A stretch of DNA of 7,242 nt from an uncultured Desulfurellaceae bacterium (lineage in GTDB: Bacteria > Campylobacterota_A > Desulfurellia > Desulfurellales > Hippeaceae), in contig CAJXLZ010000051.1 in the NCBI GenBank assembly GCA_913056505.1, positions 1 to 7,242 of the forward strand, written 5' to 3'. Below are positions 6,774 to 7,242 of this stretch, piece after piece; the first letter of the stretch is position 1; each line of letters begins with the position of its first letter. The translations under genes and the position numbers were made by a program. The notes below the pieces were generated by a model that saw only the letters and a program-made list of their open reading frames with translations, did no database searches and was not told where the DNA came from.

Positions 6774-7242
6774 CTAATCCTCCTGCTTTGACTAAGGCAG
6801 CCAATTTATTAAGTGTTTCTGAATATTCCGATTCCGGCACGCTGTCATAGACGATACCTGCCCCTGCCTGCAAACGCGCCCGTTCGCCCTTAAATACCGC
6901 TGTTCTTATTGTTATTGCCATATCCATATTGCCATTGAATCCAATATAGCCAATACATCCGCCGTATGGTCCGCGCTCATTTTTTTCTATATCATCGATA
7001 ATCTCTATAGCCCTTGTTTTGGGCGCACCGCTTAGGGTTCCTGCTGGAAATGTATTAAGAAGAGCATCCATTAGATCAAAGCTCTCATCCATCTCAGCTT
7101 CAACATCTGAAACAAGGTGGATTACATGTGAATAATCCTCAGGATGCATAAAATACTTCACCTTTACCGTATCTTTTCTCGCCAGTCTGCCTAAATCGTT
7201 TCTTGCAAGATCAACAAGCATTAAATGTTCTGCCCGCTCTTT
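6754..7242 (-). CDS. trpE: Anthranilate synthase component I (C-terminal part; 5' end off window)
   Basis: The last 162 residues of TrpE; the reading frame is open to the right edge, so the ATG at 7219-7221 is an internal Met and not the start. TrpE converts chorismate plus ammonia from TrpG into anthranilate and pyruvate. The fragment holds the conserved chorismate-binding core: [14 protein letters not shown] at the edge, [10 protein letters not shown] with the conserved His, [44 protein letters not shown], and [19 protein letters not shown] with the metal-binding Glu region. Isochorismate and PabB relatives share much of this, but the downstream trpG-trpD genes favour TrpE. The feedback-inhibition residues near the N-terminus are outside the window, so sensitivity to tryptophan cannot be judged. 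It ends within trpG by a 20-base overlap. Confidence 0.95.
   Translation of the reverse strand, partial: KERAEHLMLVDLARNDLGRLARKDTVKVKYFMHPEDYSHVIHLVSDVEAEMDESFDLMDALLNTFPAGTLSGAPKTRAIEIIDDIEKNERGPYGGCIGYIGFNGNMDMAITIRTAVFKGERARLQAGAGIVYDSVPESEYSETLNKLAALVKAGGLDDTINR
6779..6784 (-). promoter_or_regulatory. Ribosome binding site of trpG
   Basis: AGGAGG on the minus strand, 5 bases before the trpG ATG and embedded in trpE codons near its end. It is the best consensus site in the window and fits the need for near-equal TrpE and TrpG synthesis. Confidence 0.75.

Noticed and set aside
7219..7221. ATG as the start of a short 155-residue protein
   Set aside because: The upstream in-frame codons to the window edge encode the conserved TrpE residues KERAEHL, so this Met is internal to a truncated trpE.

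Overview
This is an AT-rich bacterial chromosomal window in which every supported gene lies on the minus strand, so transcription runs from the right edge to the left. The genes are tightly packed, with overlaps of 11 to 20 bases or gaps of 0 to 4 bases. The only real intergenic gap is 75 bases (1960-2034). No RNA genes, mobile elements, CRISPR arrays or long repeats were seen, and no stretch over 300 bases lacks a gene.

Right-hand block (about 2035-7242): a complete-order tryptophan operon, trpE (3' part only)-trpG-trpD-trpC-trpF-trpB-trpA. It converts chorismate to L-tryptophan. TrpE/TrpG make anthranilate, TrpD adds phosphoribose, TrpF isomerises, TrpC closes the indole ring, and TrpA/TrpB make tryptophan. 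TrpG and TrpD are separate proteins, as are TrpC and TrpF. All have their recognisable active-site motifs. TrpA (235 aa) and TrpF (189 aa) are shorter than usual. The operon promoter and any leader or attenuator would lie beyond the right edge.

Left-hand block (1-1959): hisF (imidazole glycerol phosphate synthase cyclase subunit), a MoaB/Mog-type molybdopterin-binding protein, and the N-terminal 240 residues of a YhaM-like OB-fold plus HD-domain exoribonuclease that runs off the left edge. A strong sigma70-like promoter (TTGACA, 16 bases, TATACT) sits in the trpA-hisF gap and probably gives this block its own transcript. No terminator is visible between the blocks, so read-through from trp is possible.

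The organism is a free-living prototrophic bacterium with low GC and Lys/Ile-rich proteins. From memory, several proteins (HisF, the TrpF active-site segments, a short TrpA) resemble those of anaerobic or thermophilic lineages. A Desulfurella/Hippea-like member of the Campylobacterota/'delta' grade would fit, but this is a low-confidence guess. The content is mainly ordinary primary metabolism and I do not see an undescribed system. The most useful second looks are the hisF promoter, the shortened TrpF and TrpA, and the odd hisF-mog-yhaM grouping.
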